Source: Streptomyces albus subsp. albus (GTDB lineage: Bacteria; Actinomycetota; Actinomycetes; Streptomycetales; Streptomycetaceae). Taken from it: a stretch of 64,000 bases of DNA. Under the pieces are notes generated by a model. It searched no databases. It saw nothing but the letters and a program-made list of their open reading frames with translations, and had not been told where the DNA came from. The DNA is taken from contig NZ_JOID01000025.1 in the NCBI RefSeq assembly GCF_000719865.1, positions 72,911-136,910 on the forward strand, read 5' to 3'. Below are positions 27,195 through 37,800 of the stretch, piece after piece (the first letter of the stretch is position 1; each line of letters starts with the position of its first letter). Position numbers and translations under genes: made by a program.

Positions 27195-30100
27195 GGTTGA
27201 CGCAGGCGGCGCAGCAGCGGATGGAGCGGCTGCTGCAGCAATTGCTGCGGGCTCAGCTGGCGGAGCTCGGCGCCCCGGACGGGGCAGAGCTCGACGACGT
27301 CATGGCCGGCGCGGCCATCGACCCGGCCTACCGGGAGTGGACGCGCGAGACCCTCCGGGTGATCCGGGAGGGCGCCGCGGCCGACGGCACCGGGCCGGGA
27401 GCCACCGCCGGGCTGTGGCAGGAGTGGGACCGGACACTGCCCGAGTGGCAGAGCCTGCCGACGCTGCGCGGGCGGGCCGCCCTGCTCGACCGTACGGTGC
27501 GCCGGATCCCCGACATCCTGACCGGACGGGTGCCGGCCACCGAAGTGCTCTTCCCCGACTCGTCGCTGCACCTGGTGGAGGCGGTGTACAAGGACGATCC
27601 GGCCGCTGACGCCGGGCGGGAGGCGCTGGCCGCACAGGCCGCTGCCCGCGTGGCCCGGCTGGTGGACCGGCAGCCCGGCACGAAGGTGCGCATCCTGGAG
27701 ATCGGCGCCGGGACCGGAGCGACGAGCGAAGCCGTACTGGACCGGCTCGCGCCCTTCGCCGACAGCATCGAGCAGTACACGTACACCGATGTCTCCGCGG
27801 CCTTCCTGACCCACGCGGAACGCACGTACGGTGCGCGGCACGCCTTCATCGAGTGCCGGACCTTCGACGTGGAGCGGCCGCCGCAGGAGCAGGGCCTGGC
27901 CGTCGGTGCGCACGACCTGGTGATCGCGGCCAACGTGCTGCACGCGACCACATCGGTGCGCGAGGCGCTGCGGCACGCCAAGGGACTCCTCAAGCCCGGC
28001 GGACTGCTGTTGGTCAACGAACTGGTCGGCAACACCCTGTTCGCCCATCTCACCTTCGGGCTGCTGGCGGGCTGGTGGCGCCATACGGATCCGGAACTGC
28101 GGCTGCGCGGCTGCCCGGGCCTGAGCGTGGACACATGGAAGCGGGTGCTGACGGAGGAGGGGCTGACGCCCGTGCTCTGCCCCGACGTCCCCGGCGCCGA
28201 GCCGGGGCAGCAGCTCCTGGGCGCCGAGAGCGACGGCTTCGTACGACGCGGGCAGCCGCGGCGGGAGCACCGCGGACAGCCGGACACGGCGGCGCCCGTG
28301 CCGGGGCCCGCCACGGCGCGGGACGGCCACACGGCCGCCACCGCGGACAACGGGCCCGGCACGGAGTACGCGGCGGACGACACCGACGCGCTCACGGCAC
28401 GGGTGACGCCGTATCTGACGACGCTGATCGCCACCGCCCTCAAGTACCCGACCCACAAGATCGATCCGACCGAGCCGCTCCAGAGCTACGGCCTGGACTC
28501 CCTGGTCGTCACCCAGCTCAGCTCCGAACTACGCGACAAACTCGGCAAGTTGAGCAGCACGGTGTTCTTCGAGCACCAGACGGTCGCGGAACTGGCCGCT
28601 CACCTCGTCACCACGCACGGCGCCCGGCTCCCCGCGCTGCTGGGCCTGACCGAGGACGCCGCCGCCCCGGACCAGCCGCGGCGGCGGCCGACGTCGGCCG
28701 GGGAGCCCGCGGAGCGCTCTGCCGTCACCCCGGCGGCTTCCGACGCGCAGGACATCGCCGTCGTCGGATTCGCGGGCCGCTACCCCGGCGCCGAGGACGT
28801 CCACGCGTTCTGGCGCAACCTGCGCGACGGCCGCAGCGGCATATCGGAGATCCCTCCGCAACGCTGGGACTGGCGACGGTACTTCGACGCCGAGCGCGGC
28901 GCCGTCGGCACCATGTACTCCCGGTGGGGCGGATTCCTCACCGACGTCGACGCGTTCGATCCGCTCTTCTTCCGTATCTCGCCCGCTGAGGCGGAGCGGA
29001 TGGACCCGCAGGAGAGGCTGTTCCTCGAAACGGCGTACGCGGCCGTCGAGGACGCCGGATACACGCCCGCCGCGCTGTCCGGCACCCGCCAGGTCGGTGT
29101 CTTCGTCGGCGTGATGAACGGCAACTACCCCACAGGGGCGCACTACTGGTCCGTGGCGAACCGGGTCTCCCACGCCCTGGACTTCCACGGTCCGAGCCTG
29201 GCCGTGGACACCGCGTGCTCCGCCTCGCTCACCGCCCTCCACCTCGCCGTGGAGAGCCTGCGCAGCGGCGCTTGCGAGTGCGCCGTCGTCGGCGGTGTCA
29301 ACGTGATCGCCGATCCCGTCCACTACCTGCGTCTGAGCTCCCTGACCATGCTCTCCTCGGACGACCGGTGCAAGGCGTTCGGGGCGGGGGCCGACGGCTT
29401 CGTCGACGGGGAAGGCGTCGGAGCGCTCGTCCTGAAGCCGCTCGGCGCGGCACTGGCCGCGGGCGACACCGTCCACGGTGTCATCAAGGCCAGCCACCTC
29501 AACGCCGGAGGGCGCACCAACGGCTACACGGTGCCCAACCCCCGGGCCCAGTCCGCCCTCGTCACCGCATGCCTGGAGCGAGCCGGCCGCGACGCCCGGT
29601 CCATCAGCTACGTGGAGGCCCACGGCACCGGCACGGCGCTCGGCGACCCCATCGAAGTCGCCGGTCTCACCAGGGCGTTCGAGCGGCACACCACGGATCG
29701 CCAGTTCTGCGCGCTCGGCTCGGTCAAGAGCAACATCGGACACCTGGAGAGCGCGGCCGGAATCGCCGGGGTCACCAAGGTGCTGCTGCAGCTGCGGCAC
29801 GGGCAGATCGCGCCGTCGCTGCACGCGCAGTCCCCGAACCCCGAGATCGATTTCACCGCCACGCCCTTCATCCTCCAGCAGGAGGCCGGTCCCTGGCGGC
29901 GTCCCGTCCTGGAGGACGGCGAGCATCCGCGGCTCGCGGGTGTCTCGTCGTTCGGCGCGGGCGGCGCCAACGCACACGTCCTGATCGAGGAGTTCGTCCC
30001 GGCGGGCGCCTCCGGCTCGCACAGCGCCGAGGCGTCCGTCGCCGCCACCCGGTTCCCCGTCGTCCTCTCCGCCATGGACGAGGACCGGCTGCGCGAGCGG

Positions 30101-33100
30101 GCCCGGCTGCTGCTTGCGGCGCTGCGCGACCCCGACCGCGGCTATCGCGAGGCCGACCTCGCGCGCATCGCGTACACCCTGCAGACCGGCCGGGAGGCCA
30201 TGGCGGCACGGCTCGCCTTCATGACCGGTTCGCTCGACGAACTCGCCCGTACGCTCCGGAAGTTCCTCGAAGGCGACGAGACGGCCGGGCTCCACCAGGG
30301 CTTCCGTCCCCCGTACGAGGAGCAGGAGCGCGACAGGGAACGCACGGGCGGCAGCAGCGTGGCGGAACTGCTCGCGGACGGGCAGTACGACGCGGCACTG
30401 CGGAAGTGGGCGGACGGCGCCGACGCCGACTGGGAGAGCTGCTTCCCGCAGCCCCGGCCCCGCCGGATCTCACTGCCGACCTATCCGTTCGCCCGGGGCA
30501 GGTACTGGATCACGCGACAGGAGACGCCCGCACCGGCCACCGCGACGGCCACCACACCCGAGCCCGCAGGTGACCCCGCACTGCTGCTCGTCCCGGACTG
30601 GACCGCGTCCGAGGCGGCCGCATCCGGTACCGGCCCCGTGGAACGGTTCGCCCACCACGACGTCATCCTCTGCGGAGCCGGCCTGCCCGACGGCCTGCCG
30701 GACCATCCGCAGGGGCGGGACGGACGGCCACAGGTCACCGTGCTGCGCACCGCCGAGCAGCGGGCCGACCGCCGCTTCGAGGACCTCACCGTGCAGCTGA
30801 CACAGGTCCTGCGGGACGTGCTGCGCCGTGCCGTGGGCGGCCGCTCGCTCCTCCAGCTCGTCGTCGCCGGTGAGGGCCCGGACGCCGCCCTGTCCGAACT
30901 CTCCGGGATGCTGCGGTCCGTGACGCTGGAGAACCCCAGGGTGGTCACCCAGCTGATCGAGGCGGGCGACCGGGCGGACCGGCTGACTCGGGTGGTCATG
31001 GAGAACGCCGCCCACGCCCGCGACCGGCACATCCGCCACGCGGGCGGGGAGCGTCTGGTGGCCGGGCACCGCACAGCCGTCGAACCGGCGGCCGCCCCGG
31101 TGCCCTGGAAGGACCGCGGCGTCTACGTGATCACCGGTGGTGCGGGGGCGATCGGCTTGCACCTGGCCAGGGACATTGCGCGACGCACGACCGGGACCAC
31201 GATCGTGCTCACCGGGCGGTCGGACCCGGACCGGCCGGAGTGCCGGGCCGCGCTCCGAGAGCTCGGATCCCTTGGAGCACACGCCGAGTACCGAACCGTC
31301 GACATCACCGACCCGGCGCGGACCGACCGTCTGATGGCCGACATCCGCAGCAGGTTCGGCGGCCCGAACGGTGTGATCCACTGCGCGGGCGTGCTCGACG
31401 ACGGCTTTCTCATCGGGCGGACCGCTGCCGACGTGCGCCGGGTCCTGGCCCCCAAGGTGACGGGTCTGGTGAATCTCGACGAGAGCACCAAGGACGAGGC
31501 ACTCGACGTCTTCCTGGCGTTCTCGTCGGCTGCCGCCGTCGTCGGCAACGCCGGGCAGGCGGACTACGCCGCCGCCAACGGCTTCATGGGGCACTACACC
31601 GCTCGTCGCAACGAGTTGACCGCCGCTGGGGAGCGGCACGGGCATGCGTTGTGTGTCGACTGGCCGTTGTGGCGGGACGGCGGCATGTCCATGGACGCGG
31701 AGACACAGGAGCGGCTCCGCGTATCGACCGGGGTGACCGCGCTGGAGACCGAAAGCGCACTCAAGGCGCTGTATCGAGGGCTGGCCGCCGGAGCTGAGCG
31801 GCTGGCCGTGTTCGCGGGAGCCGGGGACAGGATCATGAACTACGTGAACGACACCGCCGTTCCGCGCAGCCCGCGGGCGGAACGGGCCGCCGTCGGCGAG
31901 GACACGCTGCGCGAAGCGGTGGTGCGCCGCCTCAAGCAACAGTTCGGCAGCGTCGTGAAGATGAGCGAGGAGAGCCTCGACGTGCGGGCTCCGCTGGAGA
32001 CGTACGGGATCGACTCCGTGATGATCACCCGGTGGAACCGGATGCTCGAGGACGACTTCCCCGACCTGCCCCGCACCCTGTTCTTCGAGCGGCGCACCAT
32101 TGCGCACGCCGCGGAGTACCTGCTCTCGGAGTTTCCCGCCGAGTGCGCCGCCTGGACGGGCGCGGCACCGGCACCGCTGACCCCCGGATCCGGCGCACCG
32201 GCCGAGCCGGCTCCCGCCGTCGCCGCACCGGCTGTCCGGAGCGCGGCGACGACGATGCAGCGGGAGCCGATCGCCATCGTCGGCATCTCCGGGCGGTATC
32301 CGCAGGCGGACAACGTGCAGGAGTTCTGGGAACGCCTCGCGGCGGGCAGCGACTGCATCACCGAAATCCCCTCCGACCGCTGGGAGTTGGACGGCTTCTA
32401 CGATCCGGACCCGCAGGACGCGGCCGCACACGGCAGGAGCTACAGCAAGTGGGGCGGCTTCCTCGACGGATTCGCCGCCTTCGATCCGCTGTTCTTCCAG
32501 GTGTCCCCGCGCGAGGCACGTCTGATGGACCCGCAGGAGCGCCTGTTCATCACGGCGGTGTGGGAGGCCATGGAGGACGCCGGGTGCACGCGGGAACAGA
32601 TGGCCAAGGCCTACGGGGGCGATGTCGGGGTGTTCGCCGGCATCACCAAGACCGGCTACAACCTGTACGGTGCCGAGCCCCGCGCCGCCGGATGGCGCGG
32701 GGAACTGCACAGTTCCTTCGCCTCGGTGGCCAACCGTGTCTCGTATCTGCTGGACGTCCACGGGCCGAGCATGCCGGTGGACACCATGTGCTCGTCGTCC
32801 CTGACGGCCCTGCACGAGGCGTGTGAGCACATCCTCAGGGACGACTGCCGCATGGCGGTCGCAGGCGGTGTCAACCTGTACCTGCACCCGTCCAACTACG
32901 TCGGCATGTGCGCCCATCGCATGCTGGCGGCCGACGGCCGCTGCAAGAGTTTCGGCGCGGGCGCCGATGGCTTCGTACCGGGGGAGGGCGTCGGCGTCGT
33001 CATCCTGAAGCGGCTGTCCGACGCCCTCGCCGACCATGACCACATCCATGCCCTGATCCCGGCCACGGGCATCAACCACGGTGGCCACACGCTCGGTTAC

Positions 33101-34843
33101 ACCGTGCCCAACCCCACGGCGCAGAGCGTGCTCATCCGCAAGACGCTCGACAAGGCAGGCATCGACGCCCGGTCCGTCAGCTATGTCGAGGCGCACGGCA
33201 CCGGCACGGAACTCGGCGACCCCATCGAACTGGCTGGGCTCACCGAGGCGTTCCGGAAGGACACCCAGGACGACGGGTTCTGTGCCATCGGGTCGGTGAA
33301 GTCCGGTATCGGCCACCTGGAGGCCGCGGCCGGGATGGCAGGCCTGACCAAGGTCGTCCTGCAGATGCGGCACGGTGCCCTGGCGCCCAGCCTGCACGCC
33401 GAGCGGATCAACCCCAACCTCCGCTTCGAGGGAACTCCGTTCACGCTCCAGCGGGAACTCGGCGAGTGGAAGCGGCCCGCGGTGGTGCGCGACGGCGAGG
33501 TGACGACAGCACCCCGCATCGCAGGGGTCTCCTCGTTCGGTGCGGGCGGCGCGAACGCCCATGTCCTGATCGAGGAGTACATCCCGTCGGCCGACGCGGA
33601 CGGCCGGACCCGTCCGGCCCGCCCCGTCACCCGCGAACACCCCGCCCTCATCGTTCTGTCCGCCCGCACCCCTGAACAACTCGAGGCCAGAGCAGCCCAG
33701 TTGGCGCAGGCGATCCGTGACGGGGCGGTGACGGACGAGCGGCTGCTCGATGCCGCGTTCACGCTGCAGACGGGGCGCGAGGAGATGGCGGAGCGGCTCG
33801 CCGTGACCGCGGTGAGCACGGCCGAACTGCACAGTCGGCTGACCGCCTATCTGGCGGACGGCCCGGACGCGGTGGCCGGTGTGTACCGGGGGCGTACGCG
33901 CCAGCACAAGGAAGTCCTCGACCTGCTGCTCGACGACGACGGCATCGGTGCGGCCGTCGCGGCGCTGGCCACCAACGGCGCCTACGGAAAGCTGCTGTCG
34001 CTGTGGACCATGGGGATGAAGGTGCGGTGGGAGCAGCTGTACGGGGACGTCCTGCCGTACCGGATGAGTCTGCCGACCTATCCGTTCGCGAACGAGCGGT
34101 TCTGGATCAGGGACGAACTCGCGGCAACGCAGCAGACTTCCTCCCCCGCTTCTGCGGCTTCCCCGACTTCCCCGACTTCCTCGTCTTCCTCGTCTTCCCT
34201 GTCTTCCCCGCAGCCCCGGCCCGTCCCCCTGGCGCGACGCGAGCACGCCCCTGCCCCCGCACCGGCGCAGGCCGCCGCGGTCGACCGGCGCGGCGAACCG
34301 TCGCACCGCATCCGGCTGTCGGTGCTGCCGGAGAGAGCGCGCCCGGCGACCGTGGAACCGGCGCCGACCGTGGAACCGGCAGCGACCATGGAACCAGCGG
34401 CGGCCGCGCACGAGGTGCCCGCCCCGTCGCCCCGCCCCGTCGCGATCGCCCGGCCGGAGCCCGAACAGCCGGGCCCGGTTCCGGCCGCGATCTCCGATGA
34501 GCGGTTGGAGGAGGAACTCGCGGCAGGGCTGTCCGAGATCCTGGCGGTCCCGCGTGACGAGATCGACGCGGACCGGAGCTTCGCCGACCTCGGGCTCGAC
34601 TCGATCGTGGGTGTGGAATGGGTGCAGTGGGTGAACGCCAAGTACAGCCTGTCCGTGACGGCGTCGAAGATCTACGACTACCCGACCGTCCGTGAGTTCC
34701 GCCAGTTCCTCATGCCGAAGCTGGGCCGGACGGCGCCCGCGCAGGGGCTGTCCGTCCTCGTCCAGGGCGTGCAGCGCGGCGAACTCGACGTCGACGCGGC
34801 GCAGCAGCTGTTCCAGCACCTCGACAAGGAGCCCCGCCGGTGA
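27191..34843 (+). CDS. PKS2: cMT-ACP-KS-KR-ACP-KS-ACP(beta) (2550 aa)
   Basis: A trans-AT PKS from GTG 27191. Layout: C-methyltransferase 60-350 with the SAM motif ILEIGAGTGATSEAV near 170; ACP3 403-476 (YGLDSLVV); KS3 520-936 (DTACSAS); KR 1307-1550 (GGAGAIG, LDD motif in GVLDDGFL, ADYAAAN) of B type; ACP4 1570-1646 (YGIDSVMI); KS4 1694-2130 (DTMCSSS); a long Ser/Pro linker with DNA repeats; ACP5 2435-2510; and a C-terminal helical hairpin. ACP5 has Ser2471 in GLDSIVGVEW with Trp2477 at Ser+6, the signature of a beta-branching ACP. The N-terminal cMT-ACP has no KS and should complete the module begun by KS2-DH-KR of PKS1. PKS3, which starts with an ECH2 domain, overlaps by GTGA. Confidence 0.92.
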   Translation: MRLTQAAQQRMERLLQQLLRAQLAELGAPDGAELDDVMAGAAIDPAYREWTRETLRVIREGAAADGTGPGATAGLWQEWDRTLPEWQSLPTLRGRAALLDRTVRRIPDILTGRVPATEVLFPDSSLHLVEAVYKDDPAADAGREALAAQAAARVARLVDRQPGTKVRILEIGAGTGATSEAVLDRLAPFADSIEQYTYTDVSAAFLTHAERTYGARHAFIECRTFDVERPPQEQGLAVGAHDLVIAANVLHATTSVREALRHAKGLLKPGGLLLVNELVGNTLFAHLTFGLLAGWWRHTDPELRLRGCPGLSVDTWKRVLTEEGLTPVLCPDVPGAEPGQQLLGAESDGFVRRGQPRREHRGQPDTAAPVPGPATARDGHTAATADNGPGTEYAADDTDALTARVTPYLTTLIATALKYPTHKIDPTEPLQSYGLDSLVVTQLSSELRDKLGKLSSTVFFEHQTVAELAAHLVTTHGARLPALLGLTEDAAAPDQPRRRPTSAGEPAERSAVTPAASDAQDIAVVGFAGRYPGAEDVHAFWRNLRDGRSGISEIPPQRWDWRRYFDAERGAVGTMYSRWGGFLTDVDAFDPLFFRISPAEAERMDPQERLFLETAYAAVEDAGYTPAALSGTRQVGVFVGVMNGNYPTGAHYWSVANRVSHALDFHGPSLAVDTACSASLTALHLAVESLRSGACECAVVGGVNVIADPVHYLRLSSLTMLSSDDRCKAFGAGADGFVDGEGVGALVLKPLGAALAAGDTVHGVIKASHLNAGGRTNGYTVPNPRAQSALVTACLERAGRDARSISYVEAHGTGTALGDPIEVAGLTRAFERHTTDRQFCALGSVKSNIGHLESAAGIAGVTKVLLQLRHGQIAPSLHAQSPNPEIDFTATPFILQQEAGPWRRPVLEDGEHPRLAGVSSFGAGGANAHVLIEEFVPAGASGSHSAEASVAATRFPVVLSAMDEDRLRERARLLLAALRDPDRGYREADLARIAYTLQTGREAMAARLAFMTGSLDELARTLRKFLEGDETAGLHQGFRPPYEEQERDRERTGGSSVAELLADGQYDAALRKWADGADADWESCFPQPRPRRISLPTYPFARGRYWITRQETPAPATATATTPEPAGDPALLLVPDWTASEAAASGTGPVERFAHHDVILCGAGLPDGLPDHPQGRDGRPQVTVLRTAEQRADRRFEDLTVQLTQVLRDVLRRAVGGRSLLQLVVAGEGPDAALSELSGMLRSVTLENPRVVTQLIEAGDRADRLTRVVMENAAHARDRHIRHAGGERLVAGHRTAVEPAAAPVPWKDRGVYVITGGAGAIGLHLARDIARRTTGTTIVLTGRSDPDRPECRAALRELGSLGAHAEYRTVDITDPARTDRLMADIRSRFGGPNGVIHCAGVLDDGFLIGRTAADVRRVLAPKVTGLVNLDESTKDEALDVFLAFSSAAAVVGNAGQADYAAANGFMGHYTARRNELTAAGERHGHALCVDWPLWRDGGMSMDAETQERLRVSTGVTALETESALKALYRGLAAGAERLAVFAGAGDRIMNYVNDTAVPRSPRAERAAVGEDTLREAVVRRLKQQFGSVVKMSEESLDVRAPLETYGIDSVMITRWNRMLEDDFPDLPRTLFFERRTIAHAAEYLLSEFPAECAAWTGAAPAPLTPGSGAPAEPAPAVAAPAVRSAATTMQREPIAIVGISGRYPQADNVQEFWERLAAGSDCITEIPSDRWELDGFYDPDPQDAAAHGRSYSKWGGFLDGFAAFDPLFFQVSPREARLMDPQERLFITAVWEAMEDAGCTREQMAKAYGGDVGVFAGITKTGYNLYGAEPRAAGWRGELHSSFASVANRVSYLLDVHGPSMPVDTMCSSSLTALHEACEHILRDDCRMAVAGGVNLYLHPSNYVGMCAHRMLAADGRCKSFGAGADGFVPGEGVGVVILKRLSDALADHDHIHALIPATGINHGGHTLGYTVPNPTAQSVLIRKTLDKAGIDARSVSYVEAHGTGTELGDPIELAGLTEAFRKDTQDDGFCAIGSVKSGIGHLEAAAGMAGLTKVVLQMRHGALAPSLHAERINPNLRFEGTPFTLQRELGEWKRPAVVRDGEVTTAPRIAGVSSFGAGGANAHVLIEEYIPSADADGRTRPARPVTREHPALIVLSARTPEQLEARAAQLAQAIRDGAVTDERLLDAAFTLQTGREEMAERLAVTAVSTAELHSRLTAYLADGPDAVAGVYRGRTRQHKEVLDLLLDDDGIGAAVAALATNGAYGKLLSLWTMGMKVRWEQLYGDVLPYRMSLPTYPFANERFWIRDELAATQQTSSPASAASPTSPTSSSSSSSLSSPQPRPVPLARREHAPAPAPAQAAAVDRRGEPSHRIRLSVLPERARPATVEPAPTVEPAATMEPAAAAHEVPAPSPRPVAIARPEPEQPGPVPAAISDERLEEELAAGLSEILAVPRDEIDADRSFADLGLDSIVGVEWVQWVNAKYSLSVTASKIYDYPTVREFRQFLMPKLGRTAPAQGLSVLVQGVQRGELDVDAAQQLFQHLDKEPRR
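34159..34212 (+). repeat. six 9-bp tandem repeats in the PKS2 linker
   Basis: Six imperfect copies of a nine-base unit (TTCCCCGAC / TTCCTCGTC) encode the Ser-rich linker before ACP5. The unit keeps the frame, so copy-number change alters only linker length. Confidence 0.85.
34348..34401 (+). repeat. three 18-bp tandem repeats in the PKS2 linker
   Basis: Three copies of GACCGTGGAACCGGCGCC-like units encode repeated (T-V/M-E-P-A-A) segments of the linker just before the beta-branching ACP. They are in frame, and the third copy has a few changes. Confidence 0.85.
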
Positions 34844-37800
34844 ACCCCCAGGACGTGTTCGCCGCGCTGCGAAGCGGCGACCTCACCGCCGAGGAGGCCG
34901 AGAGCCGACTGCGCGCGCTGCTGGCTCCCGCCACGGCCCCGGAGCCACACGACCGCGGTGTGCCCGAACCGAGCGGCGACGAGGACGGCGACGAGGACGT
35001 CGTGCGATGGCTGCACGCGGAGCCGGGGATCGCGCTGGTGGTGATGGAGGACCGCGCGCACAAGAACACCTTCTCGTCGGCCCTGGTCTCCGGTCTCACC
35101 CGTGCCTTCGCCCAGATCGAGGCGGACGAGTCCGTCCGGGTCGTCGTACTCACCGGCTACGACAGCTACTTCGCGTCCGGCGGGACGAAGGACGGGCTGC
35201 TCGCCATCCAGGAGGGCCGGGTCAAATTCACCGACCTGGGGGTCTACCACCTGCCGCTCGACTGCCGGCTGCCCGTCATCGCCGCGATGCAGGGGCACGG
35301 CATCGGCGCGGGTTGGTCCATGGGGATGTTCTGCGACTTCGCGGTGTTCAGCAGCGAGAGCTACTACACCAGCAACTACATGAAGTACGGGTTCACGCCG
35401 GGTGCGGGAGCCACGCTGATCTTCCCCGAGCGGTTCGGCGGCGCGCTGGCCCGGGAGATCCTCTTCGCGGGCCGCACATACCGGGGCTCGGAACTGGCCG
35501 AGCGTGGCGTGCCGTTCCCGGTGGTCCCGCGGTCCCAGGTCCGCGACACCGCGCTGGAGTTCGCGCGGGAGCTCGCGCAGGCGCCGCGTGAGTCCCTCAT
35601 CGGCCTCAAAAGCCTGCTCGCAGAGTCCGTACGCGGCCGAGTGGCGGGCTCCCTGGAACGCGAACTGGACATGCACGAGCGGACGTTCGTGAACAAGCGC
35701 GAGGTCCGCGACCGCATCCAGGCACTGTTCGGAGGCGGCGCGTCCGACGCCCCGAAGCCCGTCGACCGCACCCGGCCGACCGAGCAGAAGCCGCAGACGC
35801 CGCAGACAGCGGAGATGCCGCAGACGGCGCAGTCGGCAGAGCGGAGGAAGCGCGGGGAGCGCGGGGAGGGGGACTCCCGTCGGGCGATCGCCGTCATCGG
35901 CATGGCCGGCCAGTTCCCGATGGCGCCGGACCTCGGCGCGTTCTGGGACAACCTGGTCGCCGGGCGCGACTGCGTGTCCGAAGTTCCCCCCTCGCGCTGG
36001 CCGTTGGAGGCGTACGTCGATCCCGACCCGAAGGCGCTCGGCAAGACGTACAGCAAGTGGATGGGCACGCTGGAGACCGCGGACGCCTTCGACCCCCTGT
36101 TCTTCAACATCTCGCCGGTCGAGGCCGAGCACATGGACCCCCAGCAGCGGATCTTTCTGACCAGCAGCTGGCACTGCGTCGAGAACGCCGGGATCGCGCC
36201 ATCGGCCCTGTCCGGCACCAGGTGCGGTGTGTTCGTCGGATGCGGGCCCAGCGAATACGGGCAGTACCTGATGCGGAAGGGCGACAACCCGCAGGGCTTC
36301 ACCGGTGCGGCGTCCTCGATCCTGAGCGCCCGTATCGCCTACCTGCTCAACCTCAAGGGCCCGAACCTGGCCATCGACACGGCGTGCTCCTCCTCGCTCG
36401 TCGCCATCGCCGAGGCATGCGACAGCCTGCTCCTCGGCAACAGCGACCTGGCACTCGCGGGCGGTGTCTCGGTGCTCTCCGGCCCGTCGATGCACGTCAT
36501 GACGAGCAAGGCCGGAATGCTGTCCAGGGACGGCCGGTGCAAGACGTTCGACGCCGGCGCCGACGGCTTCGTACCGGGGGAGGGGGTCGGCGTCGTCCTG
36601 CTGAAGCGGCTGGACGACGCCGTGCGCGACGGTGACCCGATCCGCGGTGTGATTCGTGGCTGGGGCGTCAACCAGGACGGCCGGACGAACGGCATGACGG
36701 CCCCGAGCGCGGCTTCCCAGGCGCGGCTGGAGCGGGACGTGTACGAGCGCTTCGGCATCGACCCCGAGACGATCACCATGGTCGAGGCGCACGGCACCGG
36801 CACGAAACTCGGCGACCCCATCGAGGTCGAGGCGCTGACCGAGGCGTTCCGCACCTTCACGGATCGCACGGGGTACTGCTCGCTGGGCTCCGTGAAGAGC
36901 AACATCGGTCATCTGCTCACGGCGGCGGGCATCGCCGGCGTGCTGAAGGTCCTGCTCAGCCTGCATCACGGCACGCGGGCGCCGACACTGCACCTGGAGA
37001 CGGTGAACGAGCACATCGCTTTGGAGGAGGGCCCGTTCTACCTGAACACCGAAGCGGAGCCCTGGGACGCCACCGACGGCGTCCCACGGCGGGCGGCGGT
37101 GAGTTCCTTCGGATTCAGCGGCACCAACGCCCACCTCGTCATCGAGGAGTACGTGCCCGAGCCCGCGCCCCCGCGGCGGCCCGCCCTTGAGGAGCGACAG
37201 CGTCCCGTCCTGCTGGTCCTGTCCGCGAAGACGGAGCGTCAACTGCGTTCCTACGCCGCCAGGTTCCGCGACGCGGTGACGGCGGCCGACACGCTCGACC
37301 TGGCCGACTGGGCCCACACGACCCAGGTGGCCAGGGACCCGCTGAAGCACCGGATGGCGGTGGTGGCGGCCTCTCGCGCCGAACTCCTCACGGCCCTCAC
37401 CGGATTCGTCGACGGAGGCGCCCCCGGGGCGTGGGCCACGCAGCCGGGCGAACTGTCCGCCACCGGGGCGCTCGCTCGCGCCGCCGACGAATGGCTGTCC
37501 GGCGGCCGCCCCGACTGGGACCAGCTGTGGGGGGACCAGCGCCCCCGCCGGATCCCCCTGCCGGGATACCCCTTCGCCGACGAGCGCTACTGGCTGGCGG
37601 AGTTCCGGGACTCCTTCGGCTGCACCGCTCCCGAGCCCGCCGCGGACCGGCCCGCCGTGCCGGACGGCGACGCCGCCTCGCCACCCCCGGACGATGCCAC
37701 CGAGGTGCTCACCGAGGAACTGTCGCGCCTTCTGAACATCGACCGGCAGCGGCTGTCCCCCGAGACCGCCTTCCACGAGATCGGCGTCGACTCGCTCGCC

